Source: Pseudomonas graminis
Lineage (GTDB): Bacteria; Pseudomonadota; Gammaproteobacteria; Pseudomonadales; Pseudomonadaceae
Assembly: GCF_900111735.1 (NCBI RefSeq)
Contig: NZ_FOHW01000012.1
Location: forward strand, 62,001-126,000
DNA: 64,000 nucleotides
Reading direction: 5' to 3'
Part shown: one piece after another, positions 19,013-27,806 of the stretch
Layout of the letters: every line of letters begins with the position of its first letter
Position numbering within the stretch: the first letter of the stretch is position 1
Made by a program: the position numbers and the translations under genes
Notes under the pieces: generated by a model
What the model saw: the letters and a program-made list of their open reading frames with translations, nothing else
Told to the model about the DNA's origin: nothing
Databases searched by the model: none

Positions 19013-19783
19013 TCATTCTTCGTCCGAACCGTCCGCGCGCCAGTAGCCCGCTGCTTTGACGGCCGCCTCGTCCAGCTTGAACTCATCCAGCAGCACCCGC
19101 CGCACTTTGCGCGACAAGGACGACTCGGTCGCCACCCAGGCATACAAGCTGCCTTGCGGCAGGGTCAATTGGCGCGTGACTTCAACCAGATCCTGCTCGC
19201 CACGTACCACCCAGATCACCTCGATCTGCGCATCACTGGTCAGCGCCTGGCGCTCCGCCGGGTTATCGATTTCGACCACCACCAACGCACGCCGAGCGGC
19301 CGGCAATGCCTCCAGCCTGCGACCGATGGCGGGGAGGGCCGTCTCATCGCCGATCAGCACATAGCTGTCGAACATGTCCGGCACGATCATCGAACCCCGA
19401 GGCCCGGCGATATTCAGCGTTTGCCCGGCTTGAGCCTGAGCCGCCCAGGTCGCCGCCGGACCGTCGCCATGCAGCACGAAATCGATGTCCAGTTCGCCGG
19501 ACTGCGGGTCGTAACGACGAGGCGTGTAATCGCGCATCGCCGGGCGCGGGCCTTCAGCGTTTTGCAGGGGCGCATTGCTGTCCAGCGCCCCCTGCTCTTC
19601 GGGCGTGGTGGCGAACAACAGTTTGACGTGGTCATCGGTGCCCAGACTGATGAACCCCTCAAGCTCCGGCCCGTGCAAGGTGATGCGGCGCATGCGCGGG
19701 GTGATGTCGGTCACCCTCAGCACCTGCAGCGTGCGACGTTTGATCTCGTGGCTGACGCGGTGAATTCCCAGGGGTGCATTCAT
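19013..19783 (-). CDS. Siderophore-interacting FAD-binding reductase (NfeF/ViuB type)
   Basis: The 256-residue cytoplasmic protein belongs to the siderophore-interacting family that reduces ferric chelates with NAD(P)H. The N-terminal FAD-binding barrel contains RMRRITLHG and the flavin motif MRDYTPRRYD. The C-terminal part has SYVLIGDETALPAIGRRLE and ends with YWRADGSDEE. Its start overlaps the stop of the PadR regulator gene (ATGA), so the two are co-expressed. E. coli yqjH (nfeF) and yqjI (nfeR) form the same pair, divergent there and tandem here. Confidence 0.92.
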   Translation of the reverse strand: MNAPLGIHRVSHEIKRRTLQVLRVTDITPRMRRITLHGPELEGFISLGTDDHVKLLFATTPEEQGALDSNAPLQNAEGPRPAMRDYTPRRYDPQSGELDIDFVLHGDGPAATWAAQAQAGQTLNIAGPRGSMIVPDMFDSYVLIGDETALPAIGRRLEALPAARRALVVVEIDNPAERQALTSDAQIEVIWVVRGEQDLVEVTRQLTLPQGSLYAWVATESSLSRKVRRVLLDEFKLDEAAVKAAGYWRADGSDEE

Positions 19784-20373
19784 TCAGATTTCTCCGCAGC
19801 AGGTTGTTGGCCGTCGACAATGGCTTTTGCGGTGTCGTTCAGCAGGTCGCGAACCCGCAGAATTTCTTCAGGGTTCCAGCGGCCGTGGTGCATCTGCAGC
19901 GAGTGACGCAGGTTGTGCACGGCCTCGTGGATTTCCGGCGGCCGATCATGGCCGCGCAGCGAGCGCTTGCTGACTTCGATGCGCATTTTCACGCCATCCA
20001 GCGCGACGGCCTGTTCGGTCAGGAACTGCTGGCCTGCCTCGGTGATGCGATAGCGTTTCTTGCCGCCATCGGCATCGCCCTGAATCAACTCGCTCTCTTC
20101 CAGAAAGGTCAGCGTCGGGTAGATCACGCCCGGGCTCGGGCTGTAGGCGCCGTCGAACAGCGCTTCGATCTGGCGAATCAGGTCATAACCGTGGCACGGC
20201 TGATCGGCGATCAGCGCCAGCAGCATCAATTTCAGGTCGCCCGGGGCGAATACCCGAGGCCCACGGCCGCCGCGTTCACGGCCGGTACGTTTCTCGAAAC
20301 CATCGCGGCCATCGCCGTGTTCGCCGAAGTGAGGGCGGTGGTGGTGAGGGTGATCGTGTGAATGGTCTTTCAT
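19780..20373 (-). CDS. PadR family regulator with His-rich N-terminus (NfeR/YqjI type)
   Basis: The product is about 197 residues. The first 20 or so residues (MKDHSHDHPHHHRPHFGEHG) can bind metal, as the nickel-sensing N-terminus of E. coli YqjI does. The winged helix follows: LKLMLLALIADQPCHGYDLI, PSPGVIYPTLTFLEE and GKKRYRITEAG. A helical C-terminal dimerisation part ends the protein. The ATG at 20373 has AGAG nine bases upstream; an ATG at 20382 is possible. It heads the operon with the reductase gene. An AT-rich palindrome just upstream is a likely autoregulatory site. Whether the metal is nickel or iron is inferred from the E. coli case. Confidence 0.9.
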   Translation of the reverse strand: MKDHSHDHPHHHRPHFGEHGDGRDGFEKRTGRERGGRGPRVFAPGDLKLMLLALIADQPCHGYDLIRQIEALFDGAYSPSPGVIYPTLTFLEESELIQGDADGGKKRYRITEAGQQFLTEQAVALDGVKMRIEVSKRSLRGHDRPPEIHEAVHNLRHSLQMHHGRWNPEEILRVRDLLNDTAKAIVDGQQPAAEKSE

Positions 20374-20395
20374 GTTTTTCATCTCTGGGTACAAG

Positions 20396-20421
20396 TTAGA
20401 TATACCTTAAGATATATCTTA
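20396..20421 (-). promoter_or_regulatory. Candidate PadR/NfeR operator
   Basis: TAAGATATATCTTA (20408-20421) is a perfect 14-base palindrome. It is preceded at once by a less perfect copy, TTAGATATACCTTA. It lies 25-50 bases before the regulator gene, overlapping the expected -10 region. Confidence 0.5.
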
Positions 20422-20492
20422 TTGTTTCCGCAAGACGCGTTAAGACGAACGGTTGTTGGCCGGTTTCCACGGATGAACTCGGTGACTTCGGG

Positions 20493-23400
20493 CTACAGGC
20501 GCGACGCCACCTGCGTAGGAACGGGGGCCTTGCACTGGGTGAAAGTGCCCGGCTCCAGATAGGGATTGAGGATTGGCGCCATACCCTTGAGCACTTGCAC
20601 CGGTAGGGCGGAGGTGAATTTGAAGCTCTCGGCGGCGCGTCCCGGGACGTACGCGGTCAACGTGCCGTAGTGGTTGTCGCCGATGAAAAACACGAAAGTC
20701 GCGGTGCGGTTGATAGCCTTGGACGCCAGGATGCGCCCGCCTGCGCCAATGCTTTCGATACGGTTGTCGCCCGTGCCTGTCTTGCCGCCCATGGCCAGCA
20801 CGCTGCCGTCATGGGTTTTGAAACTGCCGGACACGCGCCTTGCCGTGCCGGCATCGACCACCTGCGAAAGCGCCTCGCGCATCGCCGCAGCGACTTCCGA
20901 CGGCAGCACACGCTTGCCTAGTTCGGGGTTGTTGATCAGCTGGGTTTCGTACGGCGTCTGCGCGGCAAAATGCAGGCTGTCGATGCGCAGCACCGGCAGG
21001 CGAATGCCATCGTTCTGAATGATGCCGATGAGTTCGGCGAGCGCGGCGGGTCGATCACCAGAACTGCCAATCGCAGTCGCCAGGGATGGCACCAGATGAT
21101 CGAACGGATACCCGAGCCGTTGCCAGCGCTGGTGGATATCCAGGAACGCTTCGATTTCCAGCATTGTGCGAATACGGCTGTCGCGAGCGCTCTTGTGCTG
21201 GCTCTTGAACAGCCAGCTGTAGACTTCCTGACGCTCAAAACGGCTGGCCGCGACGGTGTCCTTGAACGTGGCGTCCGGGTTCTGCAGCAGATACCCCACC
21301 AACCACAGATCCAGCGGATGAACGCGGGCGACGTAGCCTTGATCCGGCAGGTCGAACTTGCCGGGCCCGTAGGCGAAATAAAGTTCGTCCAGGCGCTTTT
21401 CGGTGAGTGCCGTCTTGCCCTTTTCCCCGGCCATGTGCGCCCTCACGAACGCATTGAACGCGCTTTGCGAGGCGTCCGGCAGTAGATAGCGATGGACCGC
21501 AGCGAGACGGCTTGCCGCGGGATGCACGCCGTCGAGAAACGTATCGAGCCGGTCCTGTGTTGATTTGTTTTTGTAGCGCTTCCAGAAGCGCAACAGGAAT
21601 GACTTGCCCTCGCGGTCGGCGAAATCGGCCAGGTATTCCTGACGCCTCGGATCACTGTCGTCCTTGAGCAACACCGCGCTGTTGTTGGGCCCTTGATAGG
21701 TGGTGTAGCGCACCAGATCACGCATCAGGCGAATGAACGGGAGGTTGATCGACTCGCGCAATGCCTCGCGAAGGGTGGGGTTGCGCGCGTTGTCCTCCCG
21801 GCGAAAATTATTGAAATGGTGCAGGCCGCCGCCGGTGAAAAAACTTTCGCCGGGGCTGGCCGAATACTGCCGATCGAGGGCGGCAGCGAGCATCTTCGAG
21901 AGGTCGCGATCGTTGTTCTGGACCAGGTAATCCACTGCCCAGCGGCTGAGACGGTCGGACTCCTCGACCGGGGCTTTCTTCAGAGCGCTGTTGGGCAGAG
22001 CGGCGTACTTTTCGTGCAGCTCGGCGATGATCTGCAAGTACGTCGTCAGTACGCGCATCTTGGCCGTCGAACCCAACTCCAGCTTGCTGCCCTCGTTGAT
22101 GTCGAACGGCTGATCGGTGCTGTCAGTCTGCACCCGCACCCGCGAGCCATCCGGGTCGCGCTCGAAAAGGGTGAAGCTGTAACGCACCGCCTGGGTGCTG
22201 GTGGGTGTCAGCAGGTGCTCGCCGAGCAAACCCATCTGACCGGCAAATTCAGGCTTGGCGAGGTCGCGCAGGTACTGACCGACGCTAACTTGCAGGTCGT
22301 TTTGCAGCGTGCTGGTGGCCGACAGGTCCAGGCGATCGAGGTCATAAAGGGAGCGGTTGAGCATGTTCGACAGCCGGGTGCGCGCGACGGTGATACCTTT
22401 GTTGCTCTCAATCGGCTGCACGGTCGGCTGCTGCACCCAGTCGCGATAGGTCACGCTGGCGGCCAGAGCGGCGTCGGCCAGCGGTTGATCGATGACATTA
22501 TTCTGTGCGAGCACGCGCAGATGGCTGTCAGTCAACTCCGCGAGTTCCTTGCGGCCCTTCGCCAGAAAGTGCGAGGGCCTGCGCTGGGCGATCACCAGCG
22601 ACAGAACTTCGCGCAGCGCCAGCCCCTGCGCCGCCAGGGTTTTTTCGTCCTTCGCCGCCGAGGCCAGCAACTGGTTGGTGCGGTCGAAGTCCGCGCCGTA
22701 CCAGACCCGCAATCCTTCGGCCATGCCGTGGACTTCGCCATGACCGGGGACCGCCGACAGCGGCACGCTGTTGAGATAGTCCCGCACCACCCGCTGCCGC
22801 GCCTCAAGGGTCTGCTGCCCCGGCTGATAGGCGCGAACGCTGGCGGACACCATCTGACGAATCTTCTCGCTGCCCGACAGCGTCAGGCCATCCGGCGAGT
22901 GCCGATACTTCTCCAACTGAGTGGCCAGGGTGCTGCCACCGGCCGATTGCCCCGGCAATCCCACCATCTTCGCCAGTTGGGACAGCGCCGCCTTGAAGAA
23001 CCTTGGCCAGTCCACCGCCGGGTTGGCCAGCGGCCGCTGATCATCCAGCAAGTCGCGGTTCTCGATGAACAGCAGGCTGTTAACCAGCACTGGCGGGATG
23101 GCGGCGAAGCTCGGATACAACTGCTGCGGGTAGGTGTATTGATACAGGGGCGCGGCGCGACAGTCAGAAATGGTCAGGCCGGACTGAATCTTCTCCTGAT
23201 ACGGCACGAAGAAACCGCGCTTGGCGTAGGACAGAAGCTCAGGGGAAAACCGCGCCTGGGCGCTGATCAGGTAGTCACGTTTGAGCAGGCGCGGCAGGAA
23301 TTCGCCGAGGGCGGAATAGCCCAGACGTTTGTCAAAAGGTCCGTCACCGGGATACACAATCGCGCCACTGGGACCGGCTTCGACGGAGTAGCTCAGGCCT

Positions 23401-23615
23401 TGGGCCAGATGGCTGAACTCCTGGGCCTGCAAACGGGAGCTGCGCACCTCGGTCGAGACCACAAATCCCAGGATCACCGCTGCCATCACCACCGCCACCA
23501 GCAGAAATCGCCACACGTAACGCCGTGGGCGAGCATGGGCTGGCACTGATCCGTTCCCCTGACTGTCAGCCTTGACCACAGCCTTCTTCGTATCGGAATG
23601 CCAAAAAGCGCCCAT
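20493..23615 (-). CDS. Large bifunctional penicillin-binding protein (GT51 + transpeptidase)
   Basis: The product is about 1040 residues from the ATG at 23615 (a start at 23642 is possible; neither has a clear ribosome site). A cytoplasmic basic head is followed by one membrane segment (about 33-55). The glycosyltransferase domain (about 170-400) has the catalytic-Glu region LLFIENRDLLDD and GGSTLATQLEK. The transpeptidase region has serine motif STAK in LGSTAKMRVL, SIN in RESINLPF, and KTGTG. It is longer than PBP1a/1b (750-850) because of extra segments between the SIN and KTG motifs. The role is peptidoglycan synthesis in the periplasm; this paralogue is not one of the standard ponA/mrcB genes. 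Confidence 0.88.
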   Translation of the reverse strand: MGAFWHSDTKKAVVKADSQGNGSVPAHARPRRYVWRFLLVAVVMAAVILGFVVSTEVRSSRLQAQEFSHLAQGLSYSVEAGPSGAIVYPGDGPFDKRLGYSALGEFLPRLLKRDYLISAQARFSPELLSYAKRGFFVPYQEKIQSGLTISDCRAAPLYQYTYPQQLYPSFAAIPPVLVNSLLFIENRDLLDDQRPLANPAVDWPRFFKAALSQLAKMVGLPGQSAGGSTLATQLEKYRHSPDGLTLSGSEKIRQMVSASVRAYQPGQQTLEARQRVVRDYLNSVPLSAVPGHGEVHGMAEGLRVWYGADFDRTNQLLASAAKDEKTLAAQGLALREVLSLVIAQRRPSHFLAKGRKELAELTDSHLRVLAQNNVIDQPLADAALAASVTYRDWVQQPTVQPIESNKGITVARTRLSNMLNRSLYDLDRLDLSATSTLQNDLQVSVGQYLRDLAKPEFAGQMGLLGEHLLTPTSTQAVRYSFTLFERDPDGSRVRVQTDSTDQPFDINEGSKLELGSTAKMRVLTTYLQIIAELHEKYAALPNSALKKAPVEESDRLSRWAVDYLVQNNDRDLSKMLAAALDRQYSASPGESFFTGGGLHHFNNFRREDNARNPTLREALRESINLPFIRLMRDLVRYTTYQGPNNSAVLLKDDSDPRRQEYLADFADREGKSFLLRFWKRYKNKSTQDRLDTFLDGVHPAASRLAAVHRYLLPDASQSAFNAFVRAHMAGEKGKTALTEKRLDELYFAYGPGKFDLPDQGYVARVHPLDLWLVGYLLQNPDATFKDTVAASRFERQEVYSWLFKSQHKSARDSRIRTMLEIEAFLDIHQRWQRLGYPFDHLVPSLATAIGSSGDRPAALAELIGIIQNDGIRLPVLRIDSLHFAAQTPYETQLINNPELGKRVLPSEVAAAMREALSQVVDAGTARRVSGSFKTHDGSVLAMGGKTGTGDNRIESIGAGGRILASKAINRTATFVFFIGDNHYGTLTAYVPGRAAESFKFTSALPVQVLKGMAPILNPYLEPGTFTQCKAPVPTQVASRL

Positions 23616-23827
23616 ATCGTAAGCCCGGTCCAGCCTGCACATCGCACTGATACAAGCGTAGACGCTGGTGGGCGCGGAGGGGATTTTGTGCGCTGGGGCG
23701 TGAAATCTTTCCGATGTACAACCTCCGTCCCGGACCGCGCTGGATCCGATCGAAGGAGAGGATGGAGGCTTGGAACCGTTTGAAGCGGGGTGAGGTGCCG
23801 GCCGCTAACTGGCGGGTGAGGGGCCCA

Positions 23828-24970
23828 TCAAACCTCCACCATCCGCGCCGCCTTCGGACTGCCCAACCGCTTGTTCAACTCCAGCCAGTTCGACAACAGC
23901 AGCATCAACCCAAGGCCGAGCAACGCGGTGATCACACGCATTTGCCAGGCATCGTCCGCCAGCGCGTTGGCCATGTCGGCCAGCGGGGCGAGGAGGACGC
24001 CAAGGCAGAAGATTTCCAGCGAATAGCGGCCCATCCGGCAGGTCTGCTGGACGGGCCAGTTGTCGAGCCAGTACAGCGACGTCGGCAGCATTTTCGCGAC
24101 GACATACGCCAGTGCCAGGAAGTGCAACAGCCGAACCGGCGACAGGTCAGTTTTGCTGATGGGGTAGATCAATTCGGCGAGCGCTGTAGGCAAGAGCGCA
24201 TTGTGCACGTCGGGGAATTTCCATAATACGGTGATGACGCCGGCCATCAGCAGGTAAGCCGCAGCAACCAGAAACAGCGGCTGTTGCCAAATCGGGCGAA
24301 TAGGGTTCTTTGCGATGGGCGCACGTTGGGTATGCAAGGCGAAAGCCCCGCCGAGCACGAAGATCAACTGCCAGGCGACCGGGTTGAAATACCAGTAACC
24401 GCCGCCTTCGTAAGCGCGTAAGTTCCAGCCGAGCAGCGGCACCATCAGGTACAGCGCAATCGACAGGCCGATCGCCAGCGCCGCGTTGCGCAGCATGATT
24501 GGCAGGATCAACGGCAACGAACCCATCAGCAGGATGTACAGCGGCAGCGGGTCTGTGAGGTTGGGTTTGAAGCGCAGCAACAATTCATCGGCCAGGGCCT
24601 GCTGCGGGTTGCCGACGAAATACTCCAGGCCCATCTCCCGCACCATGTCACGGGTCTCGACGTGATTGTTGGCGACGAAAACGATGCCCATCAGCAGCGT
24701 CAGCAAGAAGATGTGCGCGACATACAGCACCCATGTACGCCGGAGGATACGCAGGCAAGCCACCACGTAACCGTCACGCTGGGCTACGCGACCGTAGGCG
24801 AGCACAGCGGCATAGCCTGCGAGAAACACAAACACCTCAGCGGCGTCGCTGAAACCGAAATTGCGCAGCGTCAGTTGCGCGAAAGGGTTGGCCGGCACGT
24901 GATCCCAAAAAATGAAAATCAGCGCCAGACCCCGAAAGAAGTCGATCCGATGGTCGCGTCCATTCGTCAT
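23828..24970 (-). CDS. OpgC-type membrane acyltransferase
   Basis: The 380-residue protein has about ten membrane segments and the OpgC-domain start RIDFFRGLALIFIFWDHVP, whose Asp and His are the expected catalytic region, followed by FGFSDAAEVFVFLAGYAA. In E. coli OpgC adds succinyl groups to periplasmic glucans. Here the opgGH genes are not nearby, so the substrate is not established. It is on the same strand as the penicillin-binding protein gene, about 210 bases upstream of it. Confidence 0.85.
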   Translation of the reverse strand: MTNGRDHRIDFFRGLALIFIFWDHVPANPFAQLTLRNFGFSDAAEVFVFLAGYAAVLAYGRVAQRDGYVVACLRILRRTWVLYVAHIFLLTLLMGIVFVANNHVETRDMVREMGLEYFVGNPQQALADELLLRFKPNLTDPLPLYILLMGSLPLILPIMLRNAALAIGLSIALYLMVPLLGWNLRAYEGGGYWYFNPVAWQLIFVLGGAFALHTQRAPIAKNPIRPIWQQPLFLVAAAYLLMAGVITVLWKFPDVHNALLPTALAELIYPISKTDLSPVRLLHFLALAYVVAKMLPTSLYWLDNWPVQQTCRMGRYSLEIFCLGVLLAPLADMANALADDAWQMRVITALLGLGLMLLLSNWLELNKRLGSPKAARMVEV

Positions 24971-25110
24971 GACGGTGGGCCTTGCAAAGGTGTTTATAGA
25001 AGAGGGGCCAGTGGGGCCGTGGTTCCTGCCGTCAGCAGGGTCTGATCGGCGGCGCGCAGGGTGGCGGGTTTGCGGGGTAAAAGCAAAGGGTGGATACGGA
25101 CAGGTGGAGT

Positions 25111-25146
25111 AAAAAAGGGAGGGCGCTGTCGACGGCGCCCCTTTTT
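25111..25146. terminator. Bidirectional terminator
   Basis: GGGCGCTGTCGACGGCGCCC forms a strong hairpin with AAAAAAGGGA before it and CTTTTT after it. It ends the small minus-strand gene at 25177 and could stop plus-strand readthrough. Confidence 0.8.
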
Positions 25147-25176
25147 GCGCGCGCAGATCCTGAATGCAACCGTGGA

Positions 25177-25548
25177 TTACTGAGCTTCCGGCATCAGCAT
25201 CGGCTTGCGGTCCAGTGTCTCGCTGATCATTCGATAGATGTCTTCCTTGCCGTCGTCATTGCAGCAACGGATTTCGTGAAGCACTTCGCGCTCTTTGGTA
25301 GACAGCCCGATGTAGTTCCATTCGCAGGCCTGGCGCATGAATACGTCGTGGTCGTTGACCGGCATGACGTCGTCAGCGGCTTCGTGAAAAGCCTCCACGA
25401 TCGTTGCGATCAGGCTGACGAGTTGCTCGGATTCAGGCTTGCCGTCGGTTGCCTGAACCAGGCGCTGCAGGTGATTCAACGCGCTGCGGGCGTCAATCAG
25501 CTTCATGTGTCCGGGGACGCTCATTTCGTATCGATCGATCAAGTGCAT
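25177..25548 (-). CDS. Conserved-looking hypothetical protein, 123 residues
   Basis: The start at 25548 has AGGAGG seven bases upstream, which makes it a convincing gene. The product is soluble, acidic and mostly helical, with no signal peptide or membrane segment. Two adjacent cysteines occur in EIRCCNDDGK and the C-terminus is MLMPEAQ. I recognise no domain. It is divergent from the L31 gene across 202 bases that contain a palindrome (25659-25673), so the two may share control. Confidence 0.75.
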   Translation of the reverse strand: MHLIDRYEMSVPGHMKLIDARSALNHLQRLVQATDGKPESEQLVSLIATIVEAFHEAADDVMPVNDHDVFMRQACEWNYIGLSTKEREVLHEIRCCNDDGKEDIYRMISETLDRKPMLMPEAQ

Positions 25549-25658
25549 GGCACTACCTCCTGGTGTTGTTGTTGTTCATTCCGTTCCCGTTGAGGACCGG
25601 GCTGGGTCGTCAGCGGCGCGAACGTTAGCGGCAGGGGAGGCGGCGGAAAAGGCAAAAG

Positions 25659-25673
25659 TTGTAACCGTTACAA
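25659..25673. promoter_or_regulatory. Palindrome TTGTAACCGTTACAA
   Basis: The 15-base site is symmetric except for its central base. It lies between two divergent genes, about 110 bases from the minus-strand start and 80 from the L31 start. The regulator is unknown. Confidence 0.4.
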
Positions 25674-25707
25674 AATGGGTTCGGGTTGAACTATCTCGAA
25701 TTGATAC

Positions 25708-25723
25708 TGTATAACGTATTACA
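25708..25723 (+). promoter_or_regulatory. Weak Zur-like site upstream of L31B
   Basis: TGTATAACGTATTACA is an imperfect palindrome resembling a Zur half-site arrangement (TATAAC). It sits 28-43 bases before the L31B start. Zur control of this gene is known in other bacteria; this site is a poor match and uncertain. Confidence 0.35.
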
Positions 25724-25750
25724 TGATTGTTTACATTCTGGAGAAAGACG

Positions 25751-26020
25751 ATGAAAGCCGACATCCATCCCGACTACCGTAAAGTGCTGTTCCACGACAC
25801 CGCTGCCGATGTGTTTTTCCTGATCGGCTCCACAGTTGATACCGACCGCACGCACACCCACACCGATGGCAACTCGTACCCATACGTTGCCCTTGACGTG
25901 TCCAGCGCGTCGCATCCCATGTACACCGGTCAGCAGCGCAAGACCACCACCGAAGGCCGTATCGCCGGGTTCAACAAGCGCTTCGCCACCTTCGGCTCCG
26001 GCGCCAAGAAAGAGGAATGA
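25751..26020 (+). CDS. rpmE2: 50S ribosomal protein L31 type B (zinc-independent)
   Basis: The 89-residue protein starts [16 protein letters not shown] and contains [13 protein letters not shown] and [10 protein letters not shown]. It lacks the CxxC zinc ligands of standard L31, so it is the type B (YkgM) form that replaces zinc-bound L31 on the ribosome during zinc shortage. The GAGAAAGACG just before the ATG at 25751 serves as ribosome site. A strong terminator follows at 26031. Confidence 0.93.
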   Translation: MKADIHPDYRKVLFHDTAADVFFLIGSTVDTDRTHTHTDGNSYPYVALDVSSASHPMYTGQQRKTTTEGRIAGFNKRFATFGSGAKKEE

Positions 26021-26030
26021 CAGCGGCACC

Positions 26031-26081
26031 TCCCGCGCTCCGGGCATCGCCAGTCGATCACCCGGGCGCGGGATTTTTTTT
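26031..26081 (+). terminator. Terminator of L31B
   Basis: TCCCGCGCTCCGGG pairs with CCCGGGCGCGGGA across a 16-base loop and is followed by eight T residues. Confidence 0.8.
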
Positions 26082-26182
26082 GCCCGTTTTTCCTGTATTC
26101 GGTCCCGCACCCCACCTTGGCACTGGACTATCGGGCCAAATTGCTTTTAGCTCTGCGACCTGAAATTCAGGAGCATCCCCCT

Positions 26183-27274
26183 TTGAAAAAGTCAGTCGCC
26201 ATCGTTTTCGGTGGGCAATCCTCCGAGCATGAAGTGTCGTTGCAATCGGCGCGCAACGTGATCAACGCGATTGATCGCAACAACTTTTCCATCACCCTCA
26301 TTGGCGTCGACAAGCAGGGCCACTGGCTGCGCTTCGACGAGCAGGATTACCTGCAGAACCCCACCGACCCCGCGCACATCAAAATCAGTGAGTCCGGCCG
26401 TCTGCTTTCGCTGATGCCGGGCGCCAGCGGGCCGCAGTTCGTGGAAGTGCAGACCGGGCAGGAGGTGCCGCGCATCGACGTGGTGTTCCCGCTGATCCAC
26501 GGCAGTTTCGGGGAAGACGGCTGCCTGCAAGGCATGCTGCGTCTGCTGGATATTCCGTTCGTGGGCCCGGATGTGCTGAGCTCGGCGGCCTGCATGGACA
26601 AGGACGTGACCAAGCGGTTGCTGCGCGATGCGGGTATTTCGGTGGCGCCGTTTGTGGTCCTGCAGCGTGGCGAGACGGTGGATTTTGTCAGCGTTTCCGC
26701 ACAGCTGGGCCTGCCGCTTTTCGTCAAACCGGCGTGCCAGGGATCGTCGGTTGGCGTGAGCAAGGTCATCGACGAACCTGGCTATGCCGCGGCGCTGAAG
26801 CTGGCCTTCGACTACGACAACAAAGTGCTGATCGAGCAGGGGATCGTCGGTCGTGAAGTCGAATGCGCTGTGCTGGGCAACCACGAGCCGAAAGTCAGTG
26901 TGTGCGGTGAGGTCGTGGCCAATGACGAGTTTTATGCCTACGACACCAAGTACCTGAACGACGGTCAGGCGCGCATCGCGATCCCCGCGCAGATGCCCGA
27001 AGACATGAGCGAGTCCGTGCGTGAAGTGGCGCTGCAGGCCTATCGCGTGCTGGGCTGCGCCGGTTTGGCGCGGGTGGATTTCTTTGTCACCGAGGCACGG
27101 GAAATCATCATCAACGAGGTCAATACGCTTCCCGGTTTCACCTCCATCAGCATGTACCCGAAACTCTGGCAGGCCAGCGGATTGAGCTACGCCGAACTGA
27201 TCGACCGGTTGATCACCCTGGCGCTTGAACGCGCTGAAGAAACCCGCGCGCTGAAAACCGAGGTGGTGCTGTGA
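26183..27274 (+). CDS. ddlA: D-alanine--D-alanine ligase
   Basis: The enzyme joins two D-alanines with ATP for peptidoglycan. The start is taken as the TTG at 26183 ([20 protein letters not shown]), giving 363 residues, because AGGAG lies ten bases before it; an in-frame TTG at 26117 is less likely. Motifs: [10 protein letters not shown] near the start, [35 protein letters not shown], and the metal-binding [17 protein letters not shown]. It is not in the division cluster, so it matches the stand-alone DdlA type (PA4201-like). The nudix gene overlaps its stop by four bases. Confidence 0.93.
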   Translation: MKKSVAIVFGGQSSEHEVSLQSARNVINAIDRNNFSITLIGVDKQGHWLRFDEQDYLQNPTDPAHIKISESGRLLSLMPGASGPQFVEVQTGQEVPRIDVVFPLIHGSFGEDGCLQGMLRLLDIPFVGPDVLSSAACMDKDVTKRLLRDAGISVAPFVVLQRGETVDFVSVSAQLGLPLFVKPACQGSSVGVSKVIDEPGYAAALKLAFDYDNKVLIEQGIVGREVECAVLGNHEPKVSVCGEVVANDEFYAYDTKYLNDGQARIAIPAQMPEDMSESVREVALQAYRVLGCAGLARVDFFVTEAREIIINEVNTLPGFTSISMYPKLWQASGLSYAELIDRLITLALERAEETRALKTEVVL

Positions 27275-27681
27275 CGGTGAAGACGCTTCGTATCGCCGCC
27301 GCGCTGCTGACGCGTGCCGATGGCAAGACACTGTTGGTGCGCAAGCGCGGGACTGAAGCGTTCATGCAGCCGGGGGGCAAGATCGACGCAGGGGAGTCGG
27401 CGCTCGATGCGCTGGCCCGTGAGCTGAACGAGGAATTGGGTCTGGTCATCTCGCCTGAACACGCGCGATTTCTGGGCGAGTTTTCGGCAGTGGCGGCGAA
27501 CGAACCCGGCTTCGAAGTGAATTGCCAGCTGTATGGCGTTCACATTGAGGACGCGGTCAGGCCCGCCGCCGAGATCGAGGAAGCGATCTGGGTCGACGGC
27601 AGGAATATTGAGCAGCTGCACCTGGCGCCGCTGACACGTGACTCGATATTGCCGCTGTACCGAAGCCTGGCGACGGCCTGA
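27271..27681 (+). CDS. Nudix hydrolase
   Basis: The 136-residue protein starts with a GTG that overlaps the ddl stop (GTGA). It holds a complete Nudix box, [24 protein letters not shown], visible here as GGKIDAGE, the REL.EE helix and GL. Such enzymes split nucleoside diphosphate-X compounds; the substrate is not predictable. The translational coupling with ddl suggests joint expression rather than a proven shared pathway. Confidence 0.9.
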   Translation: MTVKTLRIAAALLTRADGKTLLVRKRGTEAFMQPGGKIDAGESALDALARELNEELGLVISPEHARFLGEFSAVAANEPGFEVNCQLYGVHIEDAVRPAAEIEEAIWVDGRNIEQLHLAPLTRDSILPLYRSLATA

Positions 27682-27698
27682 GTACTGCACCATAAACC

Positions 27699-27785
27699 GT
27701 AGGAGCGCGCTTGCCCGCGAAGGAACGTGTCAGGCCACAAAGGTGTGTTGTAAGTGACCCTTTTCGCGGGCAAGCGCGCTCCTAC
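27699..27785. repeat. REP hairpin pair
   Basis: GTAGGAGCGCGCTTGCCCGC and its inverse face each other around 47 bases, between the nudix gene and the end of metR (convergent genes). Confidence 0.88.
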
Positions 27786-27806
27786 AATTTGCCGATTGCA
27801 CGGCGT

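Noticed and set aside
21693-23549. 618-codon plus-strand frame
   Set aside because: It lies opposite the penicillin-binding protein gene and has no recognisable domain or ribosome site.
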